Source: Lachnospiraceae bacterium (GTDB taxonomy: Bacteria; Bacillota; Clostridia; Lachnospirales; Lachnospiraceae). From it: a stretch of 64,000 nucleotides of DNA. Of the stretch, positions 45,617 to 54,227 are shown in pieces. Positions within the stretch are counted from its first letter, which is position 1; every line of letters starts with the position of its first letter. The stretch is from NCBI GenBank assembly GCA_015056815.1, contig SVFN01000005.1:1-64000 (forward strand), in the 5' to 3' direction. The position numbers and the translations under genes are program-made. Below the pieces are notes generated by a model. The model was not told the origin of the DNA. It did not search any database and saw only the letters and a list, made by a program, of their open reading frames with translations.

Positions 45617-46315
45617 TTAATGATATTTGAAAATGCAGATGATCGCCCGCACACCGTCTTTGAAGCCGATCTTTTTACCTTCTTCATTGGTTCGCGGATC
45701 ATATGAGATCGGCACCTCTGCGATCCGGATACGTTTGTGCGCGATCTTCGCCGTAATCTCCGGCTCGAATCCGAAACGTTTCTCCTGGATATCAATGGAC
45801 TGGATCACCTCTCTCTTGAAGCATTTATAACAGGTTTCCATATCCGTCAGATGCTCATGGGTAAAATAGTTGGAAAGCAGTGTCAGAAATTTGTTGGCAA
45901 GCCTGTTGGCCAGGTATCCCTTTGCCTTCGCCTCCTTAAAGCGGGAGCCGTAGCATACCAGAGTTTTGCCCTCCAGTAATGGCTGCAGCACTTTGACGTA
46001 ATCCCTCGGATCATATTCCTGATCGGCATCCTGTATGATCACAAAATCTCCGGTCGCATGTGCAAAGCCGGTCTTTAATGCCGCACCTTTTCCACCATTT
46101 TGCTCATGATGGATCACCTTGCTGACAAGCGGTTTGATCTTTTCTTCCAGAATCACATCCGAACCGTCTGTGGATCTGTCATTTACCACGATGATCTCTT
46201 TATTCGGAACCGGTGCTTTTAACACCCTGTCAACGATCTTCTCGATATTGTCTTTCTCATTGTAACAGGGGATGACAATGGATAATGTAATGTCCTCTAA
46301 TCTTTTCTTCTTCAT
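45617..46315 (-). CDS. GT2 glycosyltransferase, DPM1-like
   Basis: A 232-residue cytoplasmic GT2 enzyme without membrane segments. LSIVIPCYNEKDNIEKIVDR begins the fold, VNDRSTDGSD follows, and IIQDADQEYDPRDY carries the metal-binding acidic pair. The C-terminus ends in DGVRAIICIFKYH. It matches the short dolichol-phosphate-mannose-synthase-like group that loads polyprenyl phosphate. I start at the ATG at 46315 with AAGGAG six bases upstream. It is the first gene of the three-gene operon from the promoter at 46372. Confidence 0.9.
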   Translation of the reverse strand: MKKKRLEDITLSIVIPCYNEKDNIEKIVDRVLKAPVPNKEIIVVNDRSTDGSDVILEEKIKPLVSKVIHHEQNGGKGAALKTGFAHATGDFVIIQDADQEYDPRDYVKVLQPLLEGKTLVCYGSRFKEAKAKGYLANRLANKFLTLLSNYFTHEHLTDMETCYKCFKREVIQSIDIQEKRFGFEPEITAKIAHKRIRIAEVPISYDPRTNEEGKKIGFKDGVRAIICIFKYH

Positions 46316-46371
46316 GAAATACTCCTTATACTTCGCGATCATGAATGCCGCTTCTTCTAGGCATCTCTTTT

Positions 46372-46400
46372 AGTATAGCTTGTATTTGAAAGATATGCAA
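46372..46400 (-). promoter_or_regulatory. Promoter of the GT2-oxidoreductase-decarboxylase operon
   Basis: On the minus strand TTGCAT (46395-46400) and TATACT (46372-46377) are 17 bp apart, 57 bp before the GT2 start codon. Confidence 0.8.
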
Positions 46401-46462
46401 GTCTGCAAACGTTTTTCCGGTATAGATTTGCTTCTCGTTTTTTATTTATGCAGTTTGGCGCA

Positions 46463-46501
46463 CAAAAAAATCCGGGGCGATATGCTTCCCCCGGATTTTT
46501 G
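46463..46501. terminator. Terminator after the Spo0A-like gene
   Basis: AAATCCGGGG and CCCCGGATTT form a perfect stem with A and T runs on either side. It begins 26 bp after the stop of the gene at 46527-46901 and isolates it from the GT2 operon. Confidence 0.9.
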
Positions 46502-46526
46502 TGCATCCCTCCTGGCAGGATTTTCT

Positions 46527-46901
46527 TTATGCCGTTTCTCCCAGTTTAAAGTCAAGATGAACCTTATCTGCAATCCTTGCGATAAATTCGCTGTTGGTCG
46601 GTCTTCCCTTTTCGGTCGAATAACCGAATAGATTTTCCATCACTTTTACATTTCCCCGCTTCCAGGAAACCTCAATGGCATTCCTGATCGCCCGTTCCAC
46701 TTTCTGATCAGTCGTTTTATAGCATTTTGCAATTGCGGGATATAACAGCTTTGTCACGCTGCTGACTACTTCGATATCCTCTTCTGACATTAAAATTGCT
46801 TTTCTAAGATAATGGTAACCCTTCAGGTGTGCCGGCACCCCCATTTCCAGTATCAGTTTTGTGATGTATCTTTCTTTCTCAAGTATTACATCATCCAGCA
46901 T
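46527..46901 (-). CDS. Stand-alone Spo0A DNA-binding domain protein
   Basis: A 124-residue protein that corresponds to the C-terminal effector domain of Spo0A alone. Hallmarks of the domain are [29 protein letters not shown], the recognition-helix stretch [18 protein letters not shown], and the end [22 protein letters not shown]. The N-terminal receiver domain is absent: only about ten residues precede the helical domain, and no receiver sequence is found upstream in any frame. It has its own terminator. It should bind 0A-type boxes without needing phosphorylation, or compete with full-length Spo0A; that is inference. The nearest AGGAG is 12 bases from the ATG, so translation may be modest. 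Confidence 0.9.
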   Translation of the reverse strand: MLDDVILEKERYITKLILEMGVPAHLKGYHYLRKAILMSEEDIEVVSSVTKLLYPAIAKCYKTTDQKVERAIRNAIEVSWKRGNVKVMENLFGYSTEKGRPTNSEFIARIADKVHLDFKLGETA

Positions 46902-47057
46902 CTTTTTTCTTCACTCCTCTTTTTCATTCTGCCTTATTCTTCTTCCTGTCATATCGATCCGCTGCACCTTCCCCTATGTGAAGCGTTTTTCGTAAGCACT
47001 TACAGCAGATAGTCTATCATTTGTGTCGTTTTGTGTCCAATCCGTACAAAACACTAC

Positions 47058-47147
47058 AAAAAACAGCGTATTTTCGGGAAAATGTTAATGTCAACACAAA
47101 TCGATGAAAAATTTGTCGATTTCTGCGGTTTTCCCCAAATACGCTGC
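47058..47147 (-). terminator. Long-stem terminator of the gmd-fcl operon
   Basis: CAGCGTATTT (47064-47073) pairs with AAATACGCTG (47137-47146), continued by GGGAAAA with TTTTCCC, and enclosing an inner AAATCGA/TCGATTT hairpin. On the minus strand the stem is followed by TTTTTTG. It starts 19 bp after the fcl stop. The total stem is unusually long. Confidence 0.75.
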
Positions 47148-47165
47148 TTTATCCGTTACAACTCT

Positions 47166-48107
47166 TTACATTCTGGCTGTATCCACATTTTCTTTGAACC
47201 ATTCATAGGCAAGCTTCACGCCTTCTTCAAGCTCTACTTTGTGGTTCCATCCCAGTCCATGGAGCTTCGTCACATCCGTCAGCTTACGCGGCGTACCGTC
47301 CGGCATGTCGCTGTTCCAGATGATCTCTCCCTCAAATCCCACAGTATCTTTCACGGTCTCGGCAAGCTGTTTGATCGTGACTTCCTTGCCGGTACCGATA
47401 TTGACATGCTGCTCGCCGCTGTAATTCTCCAAAAGGAATACGCAGGCATCTGCCATATCATCCACATAAAGGAACTCTCTAAGCGGCGTGCCCGTTCCCC
47501 ATAATTCGACACGCTGTGCCCCATTTATCTTTGCCTCGTGGAATTTGCGGATCATGGCAGGCATGACATGGGAACCGCTCAGGTCATAATTGTCATGCGG
47601 TCCATACAGGTTTGTCGGCATACAACTGATAAAATCATCGCCGTACTGTCTCTTATAAAACTGACACATTTTCAGTCCGCTGATCTTGGCTAACGCATAG
47701 GCTTCGTTAGTAGGCTCCAGAGGACCTGTCAGAAGCGCATCCTCCGGAATCGGCTGCGGAGCCATCTTCGGGTAAATACAGGTACTTCCCAGGAATAATA
47801 ATTTCTTCACTTTAAAGTCATGACAGCATTTGATCACGTTACACTGGATCTGGGAATTCTCATAGATAAATTCCGCTGGCGTGGTGTTGTTGGCATTGAT
47901 GCCGCCCACTTTTGCCGCCGCCAAAACGACTACATCCGGTCTCTCCTTTTCAAAAAAGGCACGCACCGCCGCCTGATCGCACAGATCCAGCTCCCTGTGC
48001 GTTCTGCCGATGATATTGGTATATCCCTTTGACTCTAAATTGCGCACGATCGCACTTCCCACCAGTCCGCGGTGACCTGCGACATAAATCTTGTCTGTTT
48101 TTTCCAT
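47166..48107 (-). CDS. fcl: GDP-L-fucose synthase
   Basis: A 313-residue SDR enzyme that epimerises and reduces GDP-4-keto-6-deoxymannose to GDP-L-fucose. Evidence: the NADP loop [34 protein letters not shown] with the catalytic Ser, the catalytic YALAK Tyr and Lys, and [12 protein letters not shown]. Length is standard. It is preceded by the second structured element (48131-48233), whose end merges with the AGGAG ribosome site. It forms an operon with gmd. Confidence 0.96.
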   Translation of the reverse strand: MEKTDKIYVAGHRGLVGSAIVRNLESKGYTNIIGRTHRELDLCDQAAVRAFFEKERPDVVVLAAAKVGGINANNTTPAEFIYENSQIQCNVIKCCHDFKVKKLLFLGSTCIYPKMAPQPIPEDALLTGPLEPTNEAYALAKISGLKMCQFYKRQYGDDFISCMPTNLYGPHDNYDLSGSHVMPAMIRKFHEAKINGAQRVELWGTGTPLREFLYVDDMADACVFLLENYSGEQHVNIGTGKEVTIKQLAETVKDTVGFEGEIIWNSDMPDGTPRKLTDVTKLHGLGWNHKVELEEGVKLAYEWFKENVDTARM

Positions 48108-48121
48108 CTTTGTTTCTCCTA

Positions 48122-48250
48122 TTTAAAGTTCCGTATCCAAACAATCAGTGCATATAGGCAGAGAACCTTCTCTCCTCTGTCACATTCGTTCCGCCGTCGT
48201 TCATTGTTCTCTGACACTGATTTTTGGATACTGTTTTAAAGTTCCGTATC
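48122..48250. repeat. 16-bp direct repeat flanking structured element copy 2
   Basis: TTTAAAGTTCCGTATC occurs at 48122-48137 and again, identically, at 48235-48250, 113 bp apart, one on each side of the element. Copy 1 at 11123 has no such pair. The duplication could be a target-site trace or the product of slippage within the gap. Confidence 0.85.
48131..48233 (-). repeat. Structured inverted-repeat element, copy 2 (before fcl)
   Basis: Copy 2 of the element at 11123-11223. Arms pair in three blocks: GTATCCAA (48133-48140) with TTGGATAC (48224-48231), ATCAGTG (48144-48150) with CACTGAT (48215-48221), and AGAGAAC (48160-48166) with GTTCTCT (48206-48212). The core shared with copy 1, read on the minus strand, includes GAGAACAATGAACGACG, CGAATG and GAGGAGAGAA. 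The outer arms differ from copy 1 in both strands of each stem. Confidence 0.85.
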
Positions 48251-48263
48251 GAATTTTCGACTT

Positions 48264-49331
48264 CTATTTGTTTTGTGCCTTGTACTCTTCGCAGCTAACC
48301 CCTGCAATCTCTTTTAAATCCGCATCCATCATCATGGATACCAGACCCTTGAAGTCTACTTTACGCTTCCAGCCAAGCTCAGCCTCCGCTTTGGACGGAT
48401 CTCCCCACAAAAATTCCACCTCTGCCGGGCGGTAAAACTCCGGATTGACATCCACAAGAAGCTTACCCGTCCTGGCGTCATAGCCCTTCTCGTTGACACC
48501 TTCGCCCTCAAAGCGTACCTCGATACCAAGGTTTTGAAAGGCTTCCACCACAAATTCACGGACAGTGTGTGTCTCATTGGTCGCAAGCACATAATCACAC
48601 GGCTTGTCCGCCTGCAGGATTCTCCACATTCCTTCCACGTAGTCACCCGCAAAGCCCCAGTCACGTTTCGCGTCCATATTTCCCAAAGAGAGCTTCTCCT
48701 GTTTGCCGGCTATGATATTGGCGATCGCCAGTGTGATCTTACGGGTTACGAAGTTCTCGCCGCGTCTGGGAGATTCATGATTGAACAGGATTCCGTTGCA
48801 GGCAAAGAGATTGTAGGATTCTCTGTAATTGACGGTGATCCAGTAAGAATACAGCTTTGCCACTCCGTAAGGGCTCTTGGGATAAAACGGTGTCTTCTCA
48901 CTCTGCGGCGCTGTCTCCGGGATCCCGCCGAACAGTTCGGAAGTAGATGCCTGATAATAGCGGCACTGACCGCCGTTAACCCTGATCGCCTCCAACAGCT
49001 TCAAGGTGCTCACACCGGTAGCTTCGGCGGTATACTCCGGCACTTCAAAGGAAATACCGACATGAGACTGCGCTGCAAGGTTGTAGACCTCGGTCGGCTT
49101 GATCTCACCGATCAGACGCATCAGATTGCTGGAATCGGTAGTATCCGCAAAGTGCATGAATAATTTTACATTGTAATATTTGGAATTCAGAAGATGATCG
49201 ATCCTCTGGGTGTTTCGGATACTGTGACGGCGCACAAGACCATGAACCTCATAGCCTTTTTCCAAAAGAAACTCTGCCAGATAAGAGCCATCCTGCCCTG
49301 TGATACCTGTAATGAATGCTACATTTCTCAT
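48264..49331 (-). CDS. gmd: GDP-mannose 4,6-dehydratase
   Basis: A 355-residue SDR enzyme that turns GDP-mannose into GDP-4-keto-6-deoxymannose, the precursor for GDP-L-fucose. The NADP site [18 protein letters not shown], the GLVRRHS loop, [25 protein letters not shown] and the [11 protein letters not shown] catalytic pair are all present, followed by [19 protein letters not shown]. Length is typical. First gene of the gmd-fcl operon. Confidence 0.97.
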   Translation of the reverse strand: MRNVAFITGITGQDGSYLAEFLLEKGYEVHGLVRRHSIRNTQRIDHLLNSKYYNVKLFMHFADTTDSSNLMRLIGEIKPTEVYNLAAQSHVGISFEVPEYTAEATGVSTLKLLEAIRVNGGQCRYYQASTSELFGGIPETAPQSEKTPFYPKSPYGVAKLYSYWITVNYRESYNLFACNGILFNHESPRRGENFVTRKITLAIANIIAGKQEKLSLGNMDAKRDWGFAGDYVEGMWRILQADKPCDYVLATNETHTVREFVVEAFQNLGIEVRFEGEGVNEKGYDARTGKLLVDVNPEFYRPAEVEFLWGDPSKAEAELGWKRKVDFKGLVSMMMDADLKEIAGVSCEEYKAQNK

Positions 49332-49386
49332 AATAGTTCTCCTTATTTTCCATGATTTTCATTTTGCAAAAAAACCTGTCGTTTGT

Positions 49387-49415
49387 AGTATATATAGAAA
49401 ACTCGCTTTTTGCAA
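49387..49415 (-). promoter_or_regulatory. Promoter of gmd-fcl
   Basis: On the minus strand TTGCAA (49410-49415) and TATACT (49387-49392) are 17 bp apart, 56 bp before the gmd start codon. Confidence 0.82.
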
Positions 49416-49533
49416 GATTTATAGTACACATTTTGCGGATTCGGTGGTAGAATAAAGACGATTGAGTCTTTTATGATCTCCCCAGCATAAAAATCAGAAG
49501 ATGGGCATAGTTACAACAGAAAAGAGGAAAAAC

Positions 49534-49989
49534 ATGTATTATATTAACGATCTATTTCATAATCAGATTCTGATCACGGCGGCTACGGCGTGGCTGATGG
49601 CACAGGTGATCAAATTTATCATTCATCTGATCCTTCATAAGAAAGTGGTCTGGGAGCGCTTGATCGGGGACGGCGGGATGCCAAGCTGTCATTCCTGTAC
49701 GGTGGTGGCAACGGCGACAGCGGTCGGGATCCACTGCGGATTAGGCAGTCCGGAGTTTTCGATCGCGGCAATCCTGGCGATCATCGTCATGCACGATGCG
49801 ACAGGTGTCCGTTTGGAAACCGGCAAGCAGGCCGCCATCATCAATGATATGATGGAGATCTTAAAGGATATGGGAAGCTCGATGAAGACTTCCCACGAGA
49901 AGCTGACAGAGTTCGTGGGGCATACGCCGTTTCAGGTGGCTGTCGGAGGGCTGCTGGGGCTGATCTATTCGTTCCTGTTAAACCGTTAA
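49534..49989 (+). CDS. DUF212 (YuiD-type) membrane phosphatase-like protein
   Basis: A 151-residue protein of the DUF212 family (divergent PAP2, YuiD in Bacillus). The motif GDGGMPSCHSCTVVATATAVG corresponds to the PSxHS phosphatase-type loop, and VMHDATGVRLETGKQA is the second conserved block. About three to four hydrophobic segments are visible. I start at the ATG at 49534, with AAGAGG nine bases upstream. It is the only plus-strand gene between gmd and the fructan locus. Substrate unknown, possibly a lipid phosphate. Confidence 0.88.
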   Translation: MYYINDLFHNQILITAATAWLMAQVIKFIIHLILHKKVVWERLIGDGGMPSCHSCTVVATATAVGIHCGLGSPEFSIAAILAIIVMHDATGVRLETGKQAAIINDMMEILKDMGSSMKTSHEKLTEFVGHTPFQVAVGGLLGLIYSFLLNR

Positions 49990-50035
49990 AAAAGGGCCGG
50001 CACACTTTTGGGTGCGCCGCCCTTTTGTTTTTTTC
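49988..50035. terminator. Terminator downstream of the DUF212 gene
   Basis: AAAAAGGGC-type left arm with GGCACAC pairs with GGGTGCGCCGCCCTTTT, with some mismatches, followed by GTTTTTTT. T runs on both strands allow it to end both this gene and the fructan operon arriving from the right. Confidence 0.8.
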
Positions 50036-50172
50036 TCCGGCCATCGTTTTTCCATTTATTAACAGTCATCCATTCAGCGATCAAACAGGAATGAGAAATG
50101 CCTCCTGCAGGAGCCGATCATGATTGGCAAGTCCGGTTATTATATATTTCTGCTCCGATACAGGGCGTATCT

Positions 50173-53100
50173 CTAAGCCGTAACCTTTTTCAACCCTTTG
50201 ATCTTTTTTATCTTTACCGCTTTTTTGGGTTTCTTTGTTGAATAAGTCTTAAAAGTTGTGGAGTCTGTCCCCGAGGATGTTTTCGCGATCACCGTAACCC
50301 AGTATGTTTTCCGGGGCTTAAGTCTCTTTCCTTTCCATTTCTTTATCGTCGCTTTTGTCTTACCAGCGGAAACAGTTGCCGCCTTTGTGTATCTGCCGTT
50401 CTTTGACGAAGATACATATATTTCATAAGAGGTTGCATTCTTTACTTTTTTCCAGGAAACCGACAATGCTTTTTTCCATGTTAACGCTTTGATCTTCACA
50501 GTCTTTCGGAACATCTGCTTTGCGACCGGCTTTACCGGCTGTGTCAGATCGGTTTTATCCGGCTTTTCGTTCTTTGGCACTTGCTCCGTCTTCGGATCGT
50601 TCTTTTCGTCATTCTCGTCTTTTCCGGAATCCGAATTTGCTTTTTGTGACGCACTAAACTGCTGTAGCTGCGTAAATACTACATGATTGTTCTCGCAAAA
50701 CAGACGGACCGGTTTGCCTGTTACCCCATAAATCCTGACGGTCAGTGCCGCTTCCCCGTCCACATAGAAGGTTCCCACAGATCCCTCCTGAAAATAGGTG
50801 AAGGAATACTCTCTATCCGGCAAAAGTTCTACTTCTTTTTGCGCGATCTGTGTTATGGGACCGTCAAATGACAGTTGTATCTTTCCTTTTTTGGGACTGA
50901 TCGTGATCATCTTATCCATGCTTTTGGAATCTCCAAAGGCAAAGGCCAGACCAAAATCTCCTTCTTTCTTAAATGTAAATCTGCCGGTCAGCAAAAATCT
51001 CTCCTGTGCCGTAAACATATCCTGATAAACATATCCGGAGGTACTGTCCAGTTCACAGGTATCTGGAGCCTGCAGTAATTTTTCCGGTTTATCAAAGGAC
51101 CGTCGTATTGTGTCTGCCGGCTTGAGGACAAGACTTCCATCCTCTCTTTGTTCCAGCTGCTGGACTAACAGATTTCCTGCCCATGCAGAAACTTCTTTGG
51201 TAGAAGCCGGCGACTGTGACCGTCTGACCCAGCCCGCCATATAATGGTTCTTCCCGTCGCTCACATGTTTCGCTGCATAAAACAGTTTTCCATCCAGTCT
51301 CGACGGAGCGGAATATTCCCCGAAACGTTCCTCCGCCACTGCATACCAGAGCGTATCATCCTGCGCAGAATAGGTCAGATACCATTTTCCTCCGATCCGG
51401 AAGAAATCACTGCACTCAAGATTCCAGAATTTTCCGGTAGGATCCGTAAACAGAACCCCTTCATAGTTCACTTTCGAAAGATCACTGCTTAAGGTATATT
51501 TCAAAATTCTCGCCACACCATCCATGGCGGCTGTTACAGTCATATACAGACAATCCCGGCTTTCATCATAATAAACCTGCGGATCCCTGAAATCCCTTTT
51601 TTGTCCAAGCTGTGCAGGCGGGATCATCTCCCAGCCTTCCACTTTTCTGAAATGAAGCGGATCGTCTCCTACTGCCAGCATGATCTTTTCTTTATATTCA
51701 TAGCTTTCCTTATCCGCATGTCCGGTATAAAAGAAATAGTACTTATCCTTGATACGCACCACGCTTCCGGTTCCGATCCAGGAATCCTGCCCGTCTTTTG
51801 AAGCCTCAATAACAGGATTTTCATATTCCTGATAATTCAAAAAGTCTTTCGTAGTCGCCACATAAACCGAATGATTGTAGGAATCCCCACCGTCCTTTAA
51901 GTAATACAGATAGTAAACACCATCTTCATAATAAGCCATGGGATCGCCTACATATGGCTGCGTCCCTTCCTGTTTTTTGGGCAAAAAGCAATAACGATAG
52001 TCATAAGAATCTTCTTTTTCTTCCAGTTCTTTGCGCCATTCACCATCATCCGCTCCGGTTCTCTGCCAGATACGGACATCTGTGAATTCCGCTGTGACTT
52101 CTCCTTTCTGCGCTGTTTCTTTTGAGCCAAACTGCAAAAGCAGCTCTACGTTACAATCCTTTTCCAACGGTTGTGATGTTTCATAAGTAAAGGTCTGTTC
52201 CGTCCCGGTAAGTTCCATTTTACTTGAAACGATCGGATTCCACCCGCCGATCGGATTCAGATAAACACCGCAGTTAACGTCTTTTGTCGCTTTGGCATCG
52301 ATCTGAATGATATAATCATGACCGGCCTCCAGATTCAGCGGCGTATCTCCATAGCCAAATACCAGTTTATTGTGCCAGTCTGTCATGCCACCCTGATCAA
52401 TGCGGTAAAACAGGCTTCCGTTTTCCTGCCAGATGGTTCCGACTCCCTGTTCATTGTCCTCATCCGTTCCGTTAAAGGTCATTACCGGAAAGTTCTCATC
52501 TCCTTCGTGCGCACTTCCTTTTCCGATCGGTGCAAAACTAAAGAGTTGCTTGGTGGTCTTGCTCTCACCACTCTGGCCGGCGGTCGTCTCATATATTTCA
52601 ATCTTATCGATCATAACGGTAAAATCCTGCGGTGTTGTATCCTCCGGATTATCGGGATTCGGTGAGATCCTGCCGCAATTAAACAACAGCTCGCAGCTTC
52701 CTTCCTGTTCACTGCCAAAGTGCAAAGTCATCGGAGCGATCTCTTCCCCGATACGAAGATTATACTCTCCTCCAAATGTATCCCATCCCTCCGCTTCTTC
52801 ATTCCTTGCGATCAGATGGCAATACGTTTCTTTCGTGGATTTTGCCCAGACCTTCACCGTATAGTCTGCCTTTTTTACCTTCATTCCCGGCAAGACGATC
52901 TGTACATCCGAATCTGTTTTTCCGGGATCTTTCACTTGAAAGACATAGCTTCCCTGCTCAAGCGCTGCTTTTGCGTCCGCCCGGTCTACGATCCTTGCGA
53001 TCCACCCCTTTGTATCTGCTTCGGGTGTTTCTTCAAATGTCAGATCCCGATAAATAGTTATCCCGTTCTCCTGCTGCTCTTTTTCCCCACTGTCGTCCTT

Positions 53101-53211
53101 TCCTTCCTGCACAACCGCCTGTGCGTTCGACATCTCCGCACAGTTGACAGTCATGGATACCGACAGGATCATTGTCATGATACTGTAACACAGTTTTCTT
53201 TTTAATCCCAT
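50173..53211 (-). CDS. Secreted GH32-like fructan hydrolase with carbohydrate-binding and Fn3 domains
   Basis: A 1012-residue exported enzyme. After a signal peptide (about 1-25) come two CBM-like beta-sandwich domains (about 50-210 and 222-385). The five-bladed GH32 domain (about 400-735) has D423 in YVGDPMA (replacing the usual WMNDPNG), RDP at 542-544 and E599 in LECSDFF as acid/base. A GH32-type C-terminal beta-sandwich follows (about 750-860), then an acidic linker and one Fn3 domain (about 905-990). The protein stops 16 residues into what looks like a second Fn3 repeat. It is the last gene of the fructan operon, 23 bp after pfkB-type kinase, with AAAGGAG before ATG. Confidence 0.85.
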   Translation of the reverse strand: MGLKRKLCYSIMTMILSVSMTVNCAEMSNAQAVVQEGKDDSGEKEQQENGITIYRDLTFEETPEADTKGWIARIVDRADAKAALEQGSYVFQVKDPGKTDSDVQIVLPGMKVKKADYTVKVWAKSTKETYCHLIARNEEAEGWDTFGGEYNLRIGEEIAPMTLHFGSEQEGSCELLFNCGRISPNPDNPEDTTPQDFTVMIDKIEIYETTAGQSGESKTTKQLFSFAPIGKGSAHEGDENFPVMTFNGTDEDNEQGVGTIWQENGSLFYRIDQGGMTDWHNKLVFGYGDTPLNLEAGHDYIIQIDAKATKDVNCGVYLNPIGGWNPIVSSKMELTGTEQTFTYETSQPLEKDCNVELLLQFGSKETAQKGEVTAEFTDVRIWQRTGADDGEWRKELEEKEDSYDYRYCFLPKKQEGTQPYVGDPMAYYEDGVYYLYYLKDGGDSYNHSVYVATTKDFLNYQEYENPVIEASKDGQDSWIGTGSVVRIKDKYYFFYTGHADKESYEYKEKIMLAVGDDPLHFRKVEGWEMIPPAQLGQKRDFRDPQVYYDESRDCLYMTVTAAMDGVARILKYTLSSDLSKVNYEGVLFTDPTGKFWNLECSDFFRIGGKWYLTYSAQDDTLWYAVAEERFGEYSAPSRLDGKLFYAAKHVSDGKNHYMAGWVRRSQSPASTKEVSAWAGNLLVQQLEQREDGSLVLKPADTIRRSFDKPEKLLQAPDTCELDSTSGYVYQDMFTAQERFLLTGRFTFKKEGDFGLAFAFGDSKSMDKMITISPKKGKIQLSFDGPITQIAQKEVELLPDREYSFTYFQEGSVGTFYVDGEAALTVRIYGVTGKPVRLFCENNHVVFTQLQQFSASQKANSDSGKDENDEKNDPKTEQVPKNEKPDKTDLTQPVKPVAKQMFRKTVKIKALTWKKALSVSWKKVKNATSYEIYVSSSKNGRYTKAATVSAGKTKATIKKWKGKRLKPRKTYWVTVIAKTSSGTDSTTFKTYSTKKPKKAVKIKKIKGLKKVTA

Positions 53212-53234
53212 AAGTCTGCTCCTTTATTCCCTTC

Positions 53235-54227
53235 CTAAATTCCTTTTTGTTTTATCGTTTCAAACCCCGATGTCTTTAAAAGCGCGTATACCTCTTCTTC
53301 CTGCGGCATCATCCTTAGCGCCCCTTTTCTGGTCGTGATGATCGAAGCTGCTGCATTGGCAAATACAAGCATTTCATAAAGCTCTCTGTCCGAAAGACCG
53401 TTCAGACCTTTTTCGCACAGGGTATGTAAGATGCACGCACAAAACGTATCCCCGGCGCCGGTCGTCTCGACCGTTTCCTTTTGCAAAAAAGGCATTGCTT
53501 CGATCATACTGTCTTTGTAGTAGGCTCTGCTTCCCTCCTTTCCCATTGATACCAGGATCAACGGTATCTGATACTTTTCCCTGATCTTTGAGATCCCCTC
53601 ATCATAATCCTCCCTTCCGGTCAGCCACATAAGCTCATCATCTGAGATCTTAAGGACATCACAATGTCCCAGACCATAAAGGATCTGCTCTTTGGCCAGT
53701 TCTTCACTTTCCCACAGGGGAAGCCGCAGGTTTGGATCAAACGAGAGGAGTGCACCGTTTTGTCCGGCAATCTCGATCGCCTTTTTCGTTGCCTCCCGGT
53801 TTCTCTCCTGTGTCATGGAAAGCGTTCCGAAATGAAAAATCTTCGTATCTTTGATCAGTCCTGTCGGAATCTCGGTTTGATCAAGCATCATGTCCGCCCC
53901 CGGATTCCGGTAGAATGAAAAATCTCTGTCTCCGTCCGGTCCGGTATGCACAAATGCCAACGTCGTGGGGATCTTCGGATCCATCAGCAGATAGTCGGAA
54001 AGGATATCTGCTTCTTCAATGGCCGCTTTCAGCTGCCTGCCCAGGAAATCCTCTCCCACCTTACCGACAAACGCCGTCCGATGTCCCAGTTTAGATAACA
54101 TTGCCAGCACGTTGCAGGGTGCCCCGCCCGGGTTTGCTTCAAAGACCGTATTTCCCTGTCCGCTCACACCATACTCCGTAAAATCGATCAACAGTTCACC
54201 TAACGCCACAACGTCAAATGACTTCAT
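53235..54227 (-). CDS. PfkB-family fructokinase
   Basis: A 330-residue ribokinase-fold sugar kinase, most likely ATP:fructose 6-phosphotransferase. Signature parts are the VVALGELLIDF start, GGAPCNVLAMLSKLG (sugar-binding), LLSFDPNLRLPLW, and the ATP/anion-hole motif VETTGAGDTFCACIL with the catalytic Asp. The ATG overlaps the GH32 stop codon as ATGA, so translation is coupled; an upstream in-frame start is less likely. Its job would be to phosphorylate the fructose released by the two GH32 enzymes. Confidence 0.92.
   Translation of the reverse strand: MKSFDVVALGELLIDFTEYGVSGQGNTVFEANPGGAPCNVLAMLSKLGHRTAFVGKVGEDFLGRQLKAAIEEADILSDYLLMDPKIPTTLAFVHTGPDGDRDFSFYRNPGADMMLDQTEIPTGLIKDTKIFHFGTLSMTQERNREATKKAIEIAGQNGALLSFDPNLRLPLWESEELAKEQILYGLGHCDVLKISDDELMWLTGREDYDEGISKIREKYQIPLILVSMGKEGSRAYYKDSMIEAMPFLQKETVETTGAGDTFCACILHTLCEKGLNGLSDRELYEMLVFANAAASIITTRKGALRMMPQEEEVYALLKTSGFETIKQKGI

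Noticed and set aside
46911-46952. 13-codon leader-peptide-like frame before the Spo0A-like gene (minus strand)
   Set aside because: No own ribosome site and no attenuator structure around it; probably chance.
47098-47122. Inverted repeat with TTTGTCGATTT resembling a Spo0A box near the Spo0A-like gene
   Set aside because: Matches the 0A consensus imperfectly and is explained by the inner stem of the fcl terminator.
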